Shown: positions 33,555-43,174, numbered from the stretch's first letter. The stretch: DNA of 64,000 nucleotides from Nostoc indistinguendum CM1-VF10 (GCA_019359215.1 JAHHHS010000035.1:1-64000), one strand, 5' to 3'. Numbers and translations are program-made. The notes: a model not told the origin generated them from the sequence alone.

Positions 33555-34988
33555 TTATCCTTCTGTGACTTCTGTCGAAGCTTCGCTACTTTCTTCCTCT
33601 GCTTGCTCTGCATCAGCATCTGATTCTGCGGCTTCTATTTCCTCTGCGGGACTTAAGGAGCCTTCGGGTACAAGTTCAACTGAGGAATGTTCTAAAAGCC
33701 AATCGATGGTTTTTTCGGTTAATAGTTCGTTTTCCACGATTGAGCGCAGTCTATCTTCATCAACGTCTTGCTCATCTGGGTACTGTTCCAAAAGTTCTCT
33801 AACTCTGGCTGCGATTTCTTCTGGTGTTACCTCAATAGATTCGCGTTTCCCAACTTCCCGCAAGGATAAAGAGCGTTTGATCCGCTCAATTGCTTCAGTA
33901 CGCGATCGCTCCCGCAATTGAGGAATAATATCTTGAGTAAACAACTTCCTTACATCCAATCCCTGCTGAGACAGCCGCATTGCTGTTTGCGTTAGCATTG
34001 CATCCACTTCTTGCTCAATCAAGGTTGCTGGTAAGTCAACTTCTACGTGGTTGAGCAGTTCCGTTAACAAGGCTTCTTGTTTATTTGCTTTTGTTTTGTC
34101 GTCTGCCTCTTTTTGATATTGCTCTACCAAAGAAGCGCGTAACTCCTCTAAGGTTTCAAAATCGCTGATTTCTTGGGCGAAATCGTCATTTACTTCTGGT
34201 AGTTCCTTTTCTTTGAGTTCTTTGAGCGTTACTGTGAAAGTTGCCGCTTTTCCAGCTAAATCTTCATTAGCATACGGATCTGGGAACTGCGCTGCAATTT
34301 CTTTGGTTTCTTCAGGATTCATCCCTATTATTCCAGCAATAAAGCCTGGAATAAACTTGTCTTCCTGCAACTCAACTTGAAAATCAGTTGCTTCGGCTCC
34401 AGGAATCGGTTCTAGTTCAGCTGTTTCGTCTTCGCCCTCCACTCTGGCGAATGAACCTTTAAAATCAACTACGGCAATATCGCCGATTTGGGCTACACGT
34501 CCTTCCACAGGAATCAATGTCGCCAATTCTTGACGTTCCTTATCAAGGTTTGCGTCTACTCGTTCTGGATCGTACTTGACTTCTTCAGCCTTGGCTTGCA
34601 GATCAGTGTACTGAACTAGATTCACTTCGGGTTCTACATCGACAGCGATCGAAATCGTCAAGGGTTTTCCAGGTTCATAATTCGTAATTAAATCCTCAAA
34701 AGAGGAGCGCAATTGCGGCTGACCTATTGCCGGGATAGCTTCTTGTTTAACTGCTTGCTCAATGCCGTCTTGAATTAGTTCTTCCAGCGCTGCTGCCTTG
34801 ATACGAGTTGTACCCAGCTGTTGTAGCAATATTGGCCGAGGTACCTTGCCTTTACGAAACCCAGGAATATTGGCAGTAGTCGCTAATTTTTTAATGACCT
34901 GTTCGTAAGTTTGCTTGGTAATTTCCGGCGTAATCTCTATTTCCAGACCAATTTGGCTGGCGGGAAGTTTTTCCTGGGTAACTTTCAT
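33555..34988 (-). CDS. tig: Trigger factor, ribosome-associated chaperone
   Basis: This 477-residue protein binds at the ribosome exit tunnel and protects nascent chains. The ribosome-binding signature is PGFRKGKVPRP near residue 42. The FKBP-like prolyl isomerase domain is about 165-255 (IGDIAVVDFKGSF). The helical substrate-binding C-terminal domain follows (LRASLVEQYQKEADDKTK). The C-terminal 40 residues are very rich in Glu, Ala and Ser, as in other cyanobacterial trigger factors. It heads the tig-clpP-clpX cluster, linking folding with degradation. Confidence 0.97.
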   Translation of the reverse strand: MKVTQEKLPASQIGLEIEITPEITKQTYEQVIKKLATTANIPGFRKGKVPRPILLQQLGTTRIKAAALEELIQDGIEQAVKQEAIPAIGQPQLRSSFEDLITNYEPGKPLTISIAVDVEPEVNLVQYTDLQAKAEEVKYDPERVDANLDKERQELATLIPVEGRVAQIGDIAVVDFKGSFARVEGEDETAELEPIPGAEATDFQVELQEDKFIPGFIAGIIGMNPEETKEIAAQFPDPYANEDLAGKAATFTVTLKELKEKELPEVNDDFAQEISDFETLEELRASLVEQYQKEADDKTKANKQEALLTELLNHVEVDLPATLIEQEVDAMLTQTAMRLSQQGLDVRKLFTQDIIPQLRERSRTEAIERIKRSLSLREVGKRESIEVTPEEIAARVRELLEQYPDEQDVDEDRLRSIVENELLTEKTIDWLLEHSSVELVPEGSLSPAEEIEAAESDADAEQAEEESSEASTEVTEG

Positions 34989-36138
34989 GCTTCGTCTCTA
35001 GTTTTCTGGTATTTTAATAATCTCCGAGTACGTACACATAAGACGCAATAATAATTGTTCGCGTTTATGGCTTGATGTCTCTTAAGGAGGATGGGAAATT
35101 GTCATAAAGCTTCATGACATGACATCCAAGGATGGATAGTGTGTCCTGCCACAGAGATCCAGTTTACTGCCAATAGCCAAGGACTTGACAATTTACTCTC
35201 ATAACAATTATTGACACTTCCAGGGCTAAGAGCGTCTGGGCTTCTTGCCTAATATTTGTAATAACTGCTGAATCTATTGCGGATTGGGAAGAGTTTAACA
35301 AAGAGGCAGGGAGAAGGGGGCTATTAGCTGAGGGAAATGACCCCATCCTCCTGTTGTGAAGTAGAGCGAATGGGTCTAAGTCCCCCACTTCTAGTAAGTG
35401 GTTTTCGTACCTTACGGGAAGCTAGCGCAATAGGTGGGGTGGTCACTGAGCGTAGCCGAAGTGTCGAATCCCCACTTGAACTGTCCCCCTTGCTCCCTGC
35501 TACCTGCTGCTTCCTTGCCTGTAGTTCAATCCCTATTCGCCAGCCCCTCAGCCCCTAATCTTCAGTTAGTCTGAATTTAGCACTGAAAACCCAGGAATTA
35601 ATTCTTCAGTGGGCTACCACCGTGATATCCTGGTTTTCAGCCAGTAGTTTAGTACTTTAAAGTTATAGCATTGAGTTTAGCTAATCTTGTGGTACGCGAG
35701 TAAATCTGCTGCCTAGCCACATAGCTCGATTTGATGGTTTGCCGATTTTACAACATTTGCATCATAATACATTCATCATCCTGGCAACCCAATTTACAGC
35801 CAAGACGTTTATTCACCTTACAAATCAAACGCCTAAGTGCAGATATATCTATAGTTTTATGCTAAATGGCGGTTTGTTGTATAATATTACAATAATCTAG
35901 TTTTAGATACATGAAAAAATGGAACGGCAATTTTGTAAAATGCAACATCAATTAACTTAATTAAATAACCAAGCAAATAAATTATTAAATCTATAAAGAT
36001 AGATTAAATTAGAAAAAAATCTAAATCTATTCAAACTTTATTTCAGGGCTGCGATCGCTATTTAAATATAAGCAACATAAGCAAATAGTCAATTGTTCCA
36101 AAAAATTGCAGATAAATATCTTAAAGGAGGAAGCAAAT
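34989..36138. other. Large divergent intergenic region, 1150 bp
   Basis: It lies between tig and asd. Left: the promoter of tig with small dyads (GTCAT..ATGAC, CATCC..GGATG near 35100-35140). Middle 35330-35540: repeat-rich sequence (CCCCCACTTCTAGTAAGTGG and CACTGAGCGTAGCCGAAGTG elements). At 35583-35640 is a two-stem RNA candidate. The right 400 bp is AT-rich leader or promoter for asd. Open frames of about 70 codons here are made of repeat sequence and were not called. Confidence 0.6.
35583..35640. ncRNA. Two-stem structured RNA candidate
   Basis: Outer stem: CTGAAAACCCAGGA (35583-35596) with TCCTGGTTTTCAG (35628-35640), 13 pairs with one bulged C. Inner hairpin: GTGG-GCTA-CCAC (35609-35620). 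No poly-T follows directly, so a simple terminator is less likely than a structured transcript or cis element, but strand and expression are unknown. I could not match it to 6S, tmRNA, RNase P RNA or a known riboswitch. Confidence 0.4.
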
Positions 36139-37182
36139 TTGTCAAAATCCTATCGTTTAGCTATTTTGGGAGCAACTGGTGCAGTTGGCACAGAGTTGCT
36201 GGAATTATTAGAAATCCGTGATTTTCCGATTGCTGACTTAAAGTTATTGGCATCAGAGCGGAGTGTCGGGCGATCGCTAAGGTTTAAAGGTGAGAATATA
36301 CCAGTAGAGCGAGTGAGCGATCGCGCCTTTGAAAATGTCGATATAGTACTAGCTAGTGCAGGTGGTTCCACATCCAAAGCTTGGGCAGCAGTTGCCGTCG
36401 AAAAAGGCGCAGTGGTAATTGACAACTCCAGTGCCTTTCGGATGAACCCGGAAGTTCCCTTAGTAGTGCCAGAGGTGAATCCACAAGCCGCAGCTAATCA
36501 TCAAGGCATTATTGCTAACCCCAACTGCACAACAATTTTAATGAGTGTGGCAGTATGGCCATTGCATAAAGTTAAACCAGTGCAACGTATCGTAGCTTCA
36601 ACCTACCAATCTGCTAGTGGTGCTGGTGCTAGAGCAATGGCAGAAGTCAAAATCCAAACAAGCGCTATACTACAAGGACAGCCGCCAGTTGCTGAGGTAC
36701 TGCCTTACCCACTGGCATTTAATTTATTCCCCCATAACTCTCCATTAAACGATTTGGGTTATTGTGAGGAAGAAATGAAAATGGTCAACGAAACCCGGAA
36801 AATATTTGGCACGCAGCAAATCAGAATCACTGCGACCTGTATACGGGTTCCCGTACTACGGGCCCATTCAGAAGCCATTAATTTAGAATTTGAGACTCCC
36901 TTTAGTGTAGAGGAAGCCAGAGAAATTTTAAATTCCTCTCCTGGAGTAAAATTGGTAGAAAATTGGGAAACTAATTATTTTCCGATGCCAATTGAAGCAA
37001 CTGGTAGAGATGAAGTTTTAGTGGGAAGAATTCGTCAGGATATTTCTCATAGCTGTGGCTTGGAATTATGGTTGTGCGGCGACCAAATCCGCAAAGGCGC
37101 AGCATTGAATGCAGTACAAATCGCCGAGTTGCTCGTAGAACAAAACCTACTCAAACCTGCTAAAGCTTACGTTTCAGGCTAG
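36139..37182 (+). CDS. asd: Aspartate-semialdehyde dehydrogenase
   Basis: The enzyme reduces aspartyl phosphate to aspartate semialdehyde with NADPH, feeding lysine, threonine and methionine synthesis. TTG at 36139 is the likely start because AAGGAGG lies at 36124-36130, eight bases before. The longer frame from 36106 would put that sequence inside the gene. The 347 residues include AILGATGAVGTELLELLE (NADP fold), the nucleophile Cys in NPNCTTILM, substrate-binding SASGAGARA and the late motif RVPVLRAHSEAINLEF. asd-dapA-rnj order is common in cyanobacteria and Gram-positives. Confidence 0.95.
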   Translation: MSKSYRLAILGATGAVGTELLELLEIRDFPIADLKLLASERSVGRSLRFKGENIPVERVSDRAFENVDIVLASAGGSTSKAWAAVAVEKGAVVIDNSSAFRMNPEVPLVVPEVNPQAAANHQGIIANPNCTTILMSVAVWPLHKVKPVQRIVASTYQSASGAGARAMAEVKIQTSAILQGQPPVAEVLPYPLAFNLFPHNSPLNDLGYCEEEMKMVNETRKIFGTQQIRITATCIRVPVLRAHSEAINLEFETPFSVEEAREILNSSPGVKLVENWETNYFPMPIEATGRDEVLVGRIRQDISHSCGLELWLCGDQIRKGAALNAVQIAELLVEQNLLKPAKAYVSG

Positions 37183-37223
37183 TCATTAGTAAAAATAAAC
37201 AACTAATGAAAAAAAGCAAATGT

Positions 37224-37249
37224 GCAAATTACTGTTGAAAGTAATTTGC
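37224..37249 (+). promoter_or_regulatory. Perfect 10-bp hairpin between asd and dapA
   Basis: GCAAATTACT (37224-37233) and AGTAATTTGC (37240-37249) are exact complements with a 6-nt loop. No T-run follows, so it may be a processing or attenuating element between asd and dapA and not a full terminator. Confidence 0.45.
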
Positions 37250-37315
37250 AGATAGGTTATTACAAGGGAAAACCACCAAGATATAAAAATATGGGTAATC
37301 AGGAGTGAAAACAGG

Positions 37316-38200
37316 GTGGGAGATTTTGGCAATGTTTTAACCGCTATGATTACGCCGTTTAAAGCAGATGGGAGTGTCAATTATGATGTAGCGGCAGAAC
37401 TGGCAGCGCATCTAGCTAATAACGGCACAGATACATTGGTGGTGTGCGGCACAACAGGAGAATCCCCTACCCTGACTTGGGATGAGGAATACCAGTTATT
37501 TGTCGAGGTATTGAAATCCGTGGCAGGAAAAGCCAAGGTGATCGCAGGTTGTGGTTCAAATTCCACCAAAGAAGCGATCGCAGCCACCCAAAAAGCGTCT
37601 AAAATAGGAGTACATGGTTCCTTACAAGTTGTCCCTTATTACAACAAACCGCCACAAGCGGGATTGGAAGCGCACTTTCAGGCAATAGCACAAGCCTGTC
37701 CCGACTTGCCATTGTTGTTATACAATGTCCCAGGTCGTACCGGACAAAACCTTCAGCCAGAAACAGTTGCCCGGTTAGCTAAGGTTAGCAATATTGTCGG
37801 GATTAAAGAATCCACTGGTAATATAGATCAGGCAAGCGAAATTCGTCGCTTGACACCAAAAGAATTCCACATCTATTCTGGTGATGATTATATGACTTTG
37901 CCCTTGTTAGCGATCGGGGCAAAGGGTGTAGTAAGTGTGGCTTCTCATCTGGTAGGAAACCAACTACAGCAGATGATCCAAGCTTTTAGTGCGGGTAAAA
38001 TTGAGGTAGCAAGGGACATTCATCTCCAACTCTTCCCGTTGTTTAAAGCTTTATTTCTCACTTCAAATCCCATTCCAGTGAAAGAAGCACTCAAACTTCA
38101 AGGTTGGGAGGTTGGTTCAACTCGTCCGCCGCTATGTGAAGCTGATTTAGAAGTAAGTCAAAAGTTAGAAGCGGTTCTGAAAGAACTTAGCTTAATCTAG
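37316..38200 (+). CDS. dapA: 4-hydroxy-tetrahydrodipicolinate synthase
   Basis: The enzyme condenses aspartate semialdehyde with pyruvate, the first committed step to diaminopimelate and lysine. The start is GTG at 37316 with AGGAG at 37301-37305. Of 294 residues, the Schiff-base Lys is in NIVGIKESTGN, the catalytic Tyr in LLYNVPGRTG, and the Thr-Thr in VVCGTTGESPTL. Length and motifs are complete. Located 133 bp after asd, it uses that enzyme's product directly. Confidence 0.96.
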   Translation: MGDFGNVLTAMITPFKADGSVNYDVAAELAAHLANNGTDTLVVCGTTGESPTLTWDEEYQLFVEVLKSVAGKAKVIAGCGSNSTKEAIAATQKASKIGVHGSLQVVPYYNKPPQAGLEAHFQAIAQACPDLPLLLYNVPGRTGQNLQPETVARLAKVSNIVGIKESTGNIDQASEIRRLTPKEFHIYSGDDYMTLPLLAIGAKGVVSVASHLVGNQLQQMIQAFSAGKIEVARDIHLQLFPLFKALFLTSNPIPVKEALKLQGWEVGSTRPPLCEADLEVSQKLEAVLKELSLI

Positions 38201-38476
38201 CCACCATGCGATTAAACGTTGTTATGCCGCTTTCTAAAGATACATATAAACAATGCTCATAATTGTTCATAAGTTGCAATTTAAAAATCTGTGCTAGGAC
38301 TGATAGACATACTATAAATTCTTCAGTGTACAGTCGATTTTATTGAATAAAAAATTGAAATCTTCAATTAAAACTTGATTGCTTTGGGACTAAATTAAGA
38401 GACAAATGATGTTGTCTTAAATACAAGTTCGTTAACTATCAACTAAATTAACCACAAGTAACGATCTAAGGAGAAA

Positions 38477-40249
38477 ATGGCTAAAAACGAAGCTAATAAT
38501 TCCGCCTTGAAAATTATTCCTTTGGGCGGTTTACACGAAATTGGGAAAAATACCTGTCTTTTTGAATATGACGATGAAATTATCCTGCTAGATGCAGGAT
38601 TGGCTTTTCCCACAGAGGCGATGCATGGAGTAAATATTGTTTTGCCAGATACGACCTATCTGCGGGAAAATCGCCACAAAATTAAAGGGATGATCGTTAC
38701 TCACGGTCATGAAGACCATATTGGCGGGATTGCTTTCCATCTCAAGCAATTTGATATCCCCGTAATTTATGGGCCCAGGCTAGCAATGGCAATGCTAGAG
38801 GGTAAATTGGAAGAAGCAGGAGTGCGCGATCGCACAGAAATCAGAACAGTTCTACCGCGTGATGTGGTGCGAATTGGCAAAAACTTTTTAGTGGAATATA
38901 TCCGCAACACCCACTCCATCGCTGATAGTTTCACTGTTGCCATTCATACTCCCCTTGGTGTAGTCATTCACACAGGAGATTTTAAGATTGACCATACCCC
39001 AGTGGATGGTGAAAAATTTGATTTGCAACGGTTAGCAGAACATGGTGAAAAAGGCGTTCTTTGCCTTTTAAGTGATTCTACTAATTCAGAAGTTCCAGGA
39101 TTTACACCTTCGGAGCGTTCAGTTTATCCAAATCTTGAGAGAGTATTTAGTCAAGCCACTGGGCGATTATTTGTCACTACCTTTGCTTCTAGCGTCCATC
39201 GCATCAACATGATTTTGGATATCGCCAAGAAGCAAAACCGTGTAGTGACGATTGTGGGGCGTTCCATGCTGAACTTGATTGCTCATGCCCGCAATTTAGG
39301 TTACATCAAATGTGAAGATAATCTGCTGCAACCATTGCACGCAGTCCGCAATCTGCCTGATGAAAGAGTACTGATTTTAACTACAGGTTCTCAGGGTGAA
39401 ACGATGGCAGCAATGACCCGCATTGCTAACAAAGAACATCCTCACATCAAAATCCGCGAAGGAGATACAGTAGTATTCTCTGCTAACCCAATTCCCGGAA
39501 ATACGATCGCAGTAGTCAACACCATTGATAAATTAATGATTCAAGGTGCAAAAGTGGTCTATGGTCGGGATAAAGGGATTCACGTCTCCGGTCACGGCTG
39601 TCAGGAAGAGCAAAAGCTGATGATTGCCTTAACTCGACCCAAGTTCTTTGTACCATTTCACGGCGAACATCGGATGCTAGTGAAGCACGCAGAAACGGCT
39701 CAGAATATGGGCATTCCCGCAGAAAACATGATCATCATTCAGAATGGTGATATTGTCGAACTGACTGAAGATGCTATTCGCGTCGCTGGTAAAGTGCCAT
39801 CTGGTATCGAATTGGTGGATACCACTAGTTCGGGTATGGTAAGTGCCAAAGTGCTGCAAGAACGGCAACGCATGGCTTCGGAAGGCATTATCACGATCGC
39901 AGCTGCCATTGATTGGAATGGTAAACTGTTGGCAAAACCAGAAGTTCACCTACGGGGTGTAGTTACAAGTGTAGAGCGATCGCTGCTACAAACCTGGGTA
40001 AAACAACGCATTGAAGAAATCCTCACTGTGCGCTGGACAGAATTTGCTCCTGCGGAAGGCGAAGCAGCAGATATAGATTGGGGTGGATTGCAAGGAACTT
40101 TAGAACGAGAATTGCAACGTTCCATCCGGCGGGAATTGCAATGTCAGCCATCTGTGACTTTGTTGATGCAAATCCCTGATGAGCCGCCTGTGAAAGTTGC
40201 TGATGGCAGAAGACGGCGCACTCGGACTGCTGCTCAAGTAGCATCGTAG
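38477..40249 (+). CDS. rnj: Ribonuclease J
   Basis: This 590-residue metallo-beta-lactamase/beta-CASP ribonuclease is involved in mRNA decay and RNA maturation, with endo- and 5'-exonuclease activity in the family. Metal ligands: THGHEDHIGG (HxHxDH), His in RNTHSIADSF, Asp in HTGDFKID and His in PFHGEHRM. The beta-CASP region is about 210-350, and the C-terminal domain ends in a basic tail (GRRRRTRTAAQ). The start is ATG at 38477 with AAGGAG just upstream. It follows dapA by 276 bp and may have its own promoter. Complete and normal in length. Confidence 0.95.
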   Translation: MAKNEANNSALKIIPLGGLHEIGKNTCLFEYDDEIILLDAGLAFPTEAMHGVNIVLPDTTYLRENRHKIKGMIVTHGHEDHIGGIAFHLKQFDIPVIYGPRLAMAMLEGKLEEAGVRDRTEIRTVLPRDVVRIGKNFLVEYIRNTHSIADSFTVAIHTPLGVVIHTGDFKIDHTPVDGEKFDLQRLAEHGEKGVLCLLSDSTNSEVPGFTPSERSVYPNLERVFSQATGRLFVTTFASSVHRINMILDIAKKQNRVVTIVGRSMLNLIAHARNLGYIKCEDNLLQPLHAVRNLPDERVLILTTGSQGETMAAMTRIANKEHPHIKIREGDTVVFSANPIPGNTIAVVNTIDKLMIQGAKVVYGRDKGIHVSGHGCQEEQKLMIALTRPKFFVPFHGEHRMLVKHAETAQNMGIPAENMIIIQNGDIVELTEDAIRVAGKVPSGIELVDTTSSGMVSAKVLQERQRMASEGIITIAAAIDWNGKLLAKPEVHLRGVVTSVERSLLQTWVKQRIEEILTVRWTEFAPAEGEAADIDWGGLQGTLERELQRSIRRELQCQPSVTLLMQIPDEPPVKVADGRRRRTRTAAQVAS

Positions 40250-40269
40250 AGAATTTAATATAAAAATCT

Positions 40270-40323
40270 CACGCTAAAGCGCAGAGACGTAGAGTTTTTC
40301 TAACGTCTTTGCGCTTTGCCGTG
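40270..40323 (+). terminator. Terminator hairpin after rnj
   Basis: AAAGCGCAGAGACGT (40276-40290) pairs with ACGTCTTTGCGCTTT (40303-40317), with one G-U pair. Outer CACG/CGTG adds to the stem, and the loop contains TTTTT. CGCAGAGACG-type hairpins are a recurrent Nostoc repeat. Confidence 0.6.
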
Positions 40324-40397
40324 AAATATAGTTTTTTATTATGGGTATAGAAACCTCAGTAAATAGTACTTGCCTATAGCTCTTGGAGGCGATCGCT

Positions 40398-40958
40398 ATG
40401 ACTAAAACACCAATAAAAATTAATACACTTGAAGAATACATCAATTTTAATGACGGCACAGACAAGCAATATGAACTTGAGGATGGGGTGCTGCTAGAAA
40501 TGCCTCCTGGTACTGGTAAGCATGAGGCGATTATCACCTTACTCTTAGTTCGCTTCTTTTTAGAAATTCAAAAAATGGGACTGCCTTTACAACCGCGTCC
40601 TAACGGTACAGAGGTGCTGACCAATAAACAACCCAGGCGACCTGATATTTGTGTAATTACTAACCAACAGGCACAAAGTATTGAGAGTACTTCGGCTATC
40701 CTCAAAACTGCTCCACCCCTATTAGTTGAGGTGGTAAGTCCTGAATCTGTTGAGCGGGACTATAATCAAAAAACCTCTGAGTATGCAGCTATTAGTGTGG
40801 TCGAGTATTGGATTGTTGATCCCTTAAAAAATAAGGTGACGGTGTGTTTGCTAAACAATGGTAGTTATAAGCAAACTGTGTTTACTGGAAACCAGCAAAT
40901 TATTTCTCAAACATTCGCAGAACTAACCCTGACAGCCCAGCAGGTGTTTTCAGCTTAG
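40398..40958 (+). CDS. Uma2 family (DUF820) putative endonuclease
   Basis: ATG at 40398 follows GGAGG at 40385-40389. It has 186 residues. Family marks: KQYELEDGVLLEMPPGTGKH, RRPDICVITNQQ, PPLLVEVVSPESVERDYNQK and VEYWIVDPL. The Asp of the PD motif and the Glu of VEVVSP are candidate metal ligands. It is only distantly similar to the Uma2 gene at 9586, so the two are not recent duplicates. Function is unknown; the family is often associated with mobile DNA in Nostocales. It is convergent with the transporter gene. Confidence 0.92.
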   Translation: MTKTPIKINTLEEYINFNDGTDKQYELEDGVLLEMPPGTGKHEAIITLLLVRFFLEIQKMGLPLQPRPNGTEVLTNKQPRRPDICVITNQQAQSIESTSAILKTAPPLLVEVVSPESVERDYNQKTSEYAAISVVEYWIVDPLKNKVTVCLLNNGSYKQTVFTGNQQIISQTFAELTLTAQQVFSA

Positions 40959-40976
40959 GGTTGTTGCTACATATCC

Positions 40977-42173
40977 TCAATGAACCCAGAGGTACACTAA
41001 AACTAAAGTACACACTGTTAAAGGCGCTCCAAAGCGCAGATGTTCCCAAAAAGTTAGCTTGTAACCTAAATCAGCAGCAGCTTCTACAGTAATCAGGTTG
41101 GCGACTGCGCCAAATAAGGTTAAATTCCCTGCCAATGTTGAGCCTGCTGCTAGCAATAACCAAGACTTAGTATCACCTTGAGAAATCAGCGGTTGTAATA
41201 AGAGTACAGCCGGAACATTAGAAATCAAGTTAGATAAAACGACAGTTACACCCAATAAACTCGCGGCAGAGTTTACTGTGTGAGTCAATGGCTGGAGCAA
41301 ATTCAACTTTTGTGTGACTCGCGTCAGGATAAACAATCCAGAAAACATTACCAGCAGGTTCCAATCCACCTTTTGCAAAATGCCCTGGGGTTTAACCCGC
41401 CGAGTAATTAGCAACAAACTAGCAGCAACTAAAGCAGACTGCGCTAAGGGTAAGCCAACAGTAAATGCAATTAGCAGCCCAGTTGTAATGACTAATGTTT
41501 TATTAAATAAGGGTTTATAAATCCGTTGGTTGGTGGTGGGTAATATTTGGCAAGGTTTGACTGAGCGGACATCGGGGTAAAGTAGCCACAGTAATATCAC
41601 CTGAATTACCAACCCTGCTAGGGCAACTGGGGCCAATACACGCAGAAAATCTAGATAGGAGATACCTGAAAAGGAGCCAATCAAAATATTTTGGGGATTA
41701 CCGCTCAAAGTTGCTACCGAGCCTATATTAGTTGCACCTGCGATCGCTAGTAAATAAGGTATCGGATTTAAACCCAAAGCTTGAGTCAAACTCAAGGTTA
41801 ATGGTGTAAAAACTAGCGCCAGAGTGTCATTGAGAAAAAAGGCCGAAAGAATACCACTACCAAAAGTTAAAGCCATCAACAAACCTAAAGGACTGCGAGT
41901 GATACTCAATATCACTGATAGCGATCGTCTAAAGAACCCTGCATAGGATAGGTTGGCATTAACTACCATCATGCTCAACAGAAATACGATGGTATTGGCA
42001 TCAATAGCCTGCCATGCTTCCTCTAAATTCAGAACACCTAAAGCAATTAAAAAGGCAGAACCGACCAAAGCAATGGTGGCGCGGTTCATGCGTAAACCAG
42101 GAATGTAACCCAATGCTAACCCCAGATAAGTTAGCCCTAAGACGCTATAGACTGCAAATTGAAGAAAAATCAC
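40977..42173 (-). CDS. ArsB/NhaD/SLC13-superfamily ion transporter
   Basis: This 398-residue protein has about ten to eleven hydrophobic helices and belongs to the ion-transporter superfamily. The family core motifs are FLNDTLALVFTPLTL and IGSVATLSGNPQNILIGSFSG in the first repeat, and SNLISNVPAVLLLQPL in the second. The ND/NP residues in the broken helices coordinate the substrate. Members move arsenite, silicon, citrate, sulfate or sodium; no neighbouring regulator or reductase narrows this down. It lies in the plasma membrane. Convergent with the Uma2 gene. Confidence 0.88.
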   Translation of the reverse strand: MIFLQFAVYSVLGLTYLGLALGYIPGLRMNRATIALVGSAFLIALGVLNLEEAWQAIDANTIVFLLSMMVVNANLSYAGFFRRSLSVILSITRSPLGLLMALTFGSGILSAFFLNDTLALVFTPLTLSLTQALGLNPIPYLLAIAGATNIGSVATLSGNPQNILIGSFSGISYLDFLRVLAPVALAGLVIQVILLWLLYPDVRSVKPCQILPTTNQRIYKPLFNKTLVITTGLLIAFTVGLPLAQSALVAASLLLITRRVKPQGILQKVDWNLLVMFSGLFILTRVTQKLNLLQPLTHTVNSAASLLGVTVVLSNLISNVPAVLLLQPLISQGDTKSWLLLAAGSTLAGNLTLFGAVANLITVEAAADLGYKLTFWEHLRFGAPLTVCTLVLVYLWVH

Positions 42174-42700
42174 TTTCTTTACTGAGGCTTTGCGACGACC
42201 GATGTTTCATGACTAGCCGCTTTGCATCTACTGCGAAAGCCAACCCACTTGGCTTTAAAGCGTAGCAGCGTCTACAGACTTCTCTCTGCTTCTACAACAT
42301 TCAGCCAGCAATAAAAAGGATGCGAGAACGTAGGGAAGTGGGAATACGGGGAGTAAAAGCGCCTGCTAGGGTTTTACTGATATTTATACTTAGCAAAAAT
42401 GGTCTCAAGAATATCTGATATTAAGTTCTGTAAATGTTACACTAATACCTATCCAATGATGGATGTCTTTACTAAAATTTAAACTATATCAAGTTATGAA
42501 CAAGATCGTAATATTAGACTACCGATCCCCAGAAAATTGCGATTAACTTGACGTAGTAATAAATTAGGTTCTGACTTAAGTGGCTAATCAGGTATTACAT
42601 TATATCGCAGTCAGAACGCGATTTTTCCGAGAAAGTTCGTTGCCACGTTGTATATATTCATCAAAAAGATGAATAACCTCAATAACACAGAGGATTAACC
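42174..42700. other. Intergenic region, 527 bp
   Basis: Divergent: promoters of the transporter and of the Mo-nitrogenase-domain gene. 42230-42290 has Nostoc repeat-like CTTTGCATCTACTGCGAAAG and AGCGTAGCAGCGTCTAC pieces. A near-NtcA site (GTA at 42507, TAC at 42519) has the wrong spacing. No gene was found. Confidence 0.5.
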
Positions 42701-43078
42701 ATGAAGGTATTCGACAATACCACAAAAAAGATTTTTCTGGCAAGCTGGGTATCGATCAATCAAGCAGAGACTAGTGATGACAAAGCTACCCAGCTAAACC
42801 CTTCTATTTCCAAGCCTTACTGGGATATTCTCCAACCCCTACGGCAGCGTGTAGAAAATATTCAAATCCGCGATCGCCAACTAGCTCACCGCTTGTGTAA
42901 ATTGATTCCATCTCAGTGTCCCTTTGAGCGAGATGTCAAATTATTTGGGAAAACCCTGTTTCACATTCCGCCCATCTGCAAGCTCAACCCTTTATATGAA
43001 GAAGTGGTTGGTTTACGTTTCCGAGCGCTGTGCTATCTAGCTGATGAATGCGGCGAAGATGTATCACAGTACTGCTGA
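42701..43078 (+). CDS. Mo-dependent-nitrogenase C-terminal-domain protein
   Basis: This 125-residue stand-alone copy of the Mo-nitro_C domain (so named because the domain was first seen near nitrogenase proteins) is widespread in cyanobacteria. Conserved Cys-rich motifs are LCKLIPSQCPFERDVKLFG, HIPPICKLNPLYEEVVGLRFRA and the terminal DECGEDVSQYC. It has no metal-cluster motif typical of nitrogenase, and its role is unknown, also in species that do not fix nitrogen. The first ~25 residues vary. No nif gene is near. The start is ATG at 42701. Confidence 0.88.
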   Translation: MKVFDNTTKKIFLASWVSINQAETSDDKATQLNPSISKPYWDILQPLRQRVENIQIRDRQLAHRLCKLIPSQCPFERDVKLFGKTLFHIPPICKLNPLYEEVVGLRFRALCYLADECGEDVSQYC

Positions 43079-43170
43079 GTGCTAAAAGTAAAGTTGAGTA
43101 GTTAGGAGTGAGGAATTAAAAATAAATATAACTCCTAACTCCTAACTCTCTGCTATTTTTTTACTATTTT
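43079..43170. repeat. Short repeats before the caspase-like gene end
   Basis: GTTAGGAGTGAGGAATT is mirrored by ATAACTCCTAACTCCTAACTC, giving an inverted arrangement. TTTTTTTACTATTTTTTTAC follows. It lies between convergent genes and may terminate both. Confidence 0.7.
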
Positions 43171-43174
43171 TTTA

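Noticed and set aside
35337..35558. 73-codon frame upstream of asd
   Set aside because: It is made of dispersed repeats (CCCCCACTT.. and TGAGCGTAGCC..) and has no protein-like pattern.
42507..42521. NtcA-like GTA..TAC site upstream of the Mo-nitrogenase-domain gene
   Set aside because: The spacer is 9 bases; the NtcA consensus needs 8. No -10 box lies at the usual distance.
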